A stretch of DNA of 14,763 nt from Pseudomonadota bacterium (GTDB lineage: Bacteria; Pseudomonadota; Alphaproteobacteria; Sphingomonadales; Sphingomonadaceae): contig JAEWIL010000247.1 of NCBI GenBank assembly GCA_023387085.1, positions 1-14,763 of the forward strand, in the 5' to 3' direction. Below the pieces are notes generated by a model. That model was not told the DNA's origin, searched no databases, and was given only the letters and a program-made list of their open reading frames with translations. The first letter of the stretch is position 1. Each line of letters starts with the position of its first letter. The position numbers and the translations under genes were made by a program. Of this stretch, positions 14,384 through 14,763 are shown one piece after another.

Positions 14384-14716
14384 ATGTCCAACGACTCTCC
14401 GACCATCACCACCGACGCCGACCTCCAGGCTGCCCTCGAGGGGACCGACAAGCTCGTCATCCTCGATTTCATGGCTTCCTGGTGCGCGCCCTGCAAGCAG
14501 CTCGCGCCGATACTCGACGACATAGGCGATGAATTCGCGCAAGAGGTCGCAATCTACAAGATCGACGTCGATCAGAATGCCGAATCGGCGACGCGGATGG
14601 GGGTTCGCGGCTTGCCGACACTCGTGTTCCTGAAGGAGAATGCCGAACTCGACCGGCTCGTGGGCACGATTACCAAGACGCGGCTAGCAGCGAAAGTCGA
14701 CGATTTCCTCGCCTGA
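14384..14716 (+). CDS. trxA: Thioredoxin
   Basis: The 110-residue protein has the thioredoxin fold pattern with active site W-C-A-P-C (LDFMASWCAPCKQLAPILD) and the cis-proline loop RGLPTLVFLKE. The Ala in place of Gly between the cysteines (WCAPC, not WCGPC) is a known variant, common in thioredoxin-2-like or specialised thioredoxins. The N-terminal zinc-binding cysteines of thioredoxin 2 are absent. There is no signal peptide, so it acts in the cytosol as a dithiol reductant reduced by TrxB. The start at 14384 has AGGAA 6 bases upstream. It is the third gene of the receptor operon. The symbol indicates family only, since the genome may hold another housekeeping trxA. Confidence 0.92.
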   Translation: MSNDSPTITTDADLQAALEGTDKLVILDFMASWCAPCKQLAPILDDIGDEFAQEVAIYKIDVDQNAESATRMGVRGLPTLVFLKENAELDRLVGTITKTRLAAKVDDFLA

Positions 14717-14763
14717 CCGCGTCGGCCCGCACGCGCGCCCCCGACCAACCCGGGCGGTCTGCC

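Overview
The window is GC-rich and densely coded. It looks like the chromosome of an alphaproteobacterium, most likely a sphingomonad (Sphingomonas/Sphingopyxis type). The grounds are codon use and base composition, a DUF6356 protein (a small family I associate with Sphingomonadales), and a TonB-dependent receptor with the mature N-terminal style ending GDIIVTA that sphingomonad receptors share. No tRNA, rRNA, CRISPR array or intact insertion sequence is visible.

Left part (1-2400) looks like decaying accessory DNA. It holds the N-terminal 70 residues of a carboxymuconolactone-decarboxylase/AhpD-like protein running off the left edge on the minus strand, a minus-strand terminator-like hairpin with a T tract, a frameshifted remnant of a DUF2235 (Tle1-like) membrane hydrolase, a small helical orphan protein, a short remnant ORF, and a frameshifted antibiotic-biosynthesis-monooxygenase (ABM) domain. 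About 240 bases beyond it show no convincing gene.

Middle part (2397-6077) is a MaoC-type hydratase followed by a tight minus-strand operon: DUF6356 small membrane protein, YeiH/UPF0324 putative sulfate (anion) exporter, and an aspartate/aromatic aminotransferase with all family catalytic residues. The operon is closed by a strong GC hairpin. An Lrp/AsnC regulator is transcribed divergently, and the shared intergenic region carries a perfect AT-centred dyad that is a good operator candidate.

Right part (6407-14716) is a plus-strand run: thioredoxin reductase, M3 zinc oligopeptidase, AraC-type regulator, STN-containing TonB-dependent receptor, a 325-residue protein of unknown function, and thioredoxin. 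Spacing is operon-like within trxB-M3 and within receptor-unknown-thioredoxin. The gene set suggests, as inference only, uptake of an outer-membrane-impermeant ligand (possibly a disulfide-containing peptide or a siderophore), reduction by the thioredoxin pair, and cleavage by the oligopeptidase. The adjacent aminotransferase and anion exporter could act on released amino acids, including sulfur-containing ones. This combined module and the unknown protein are the most interesting content of the window.
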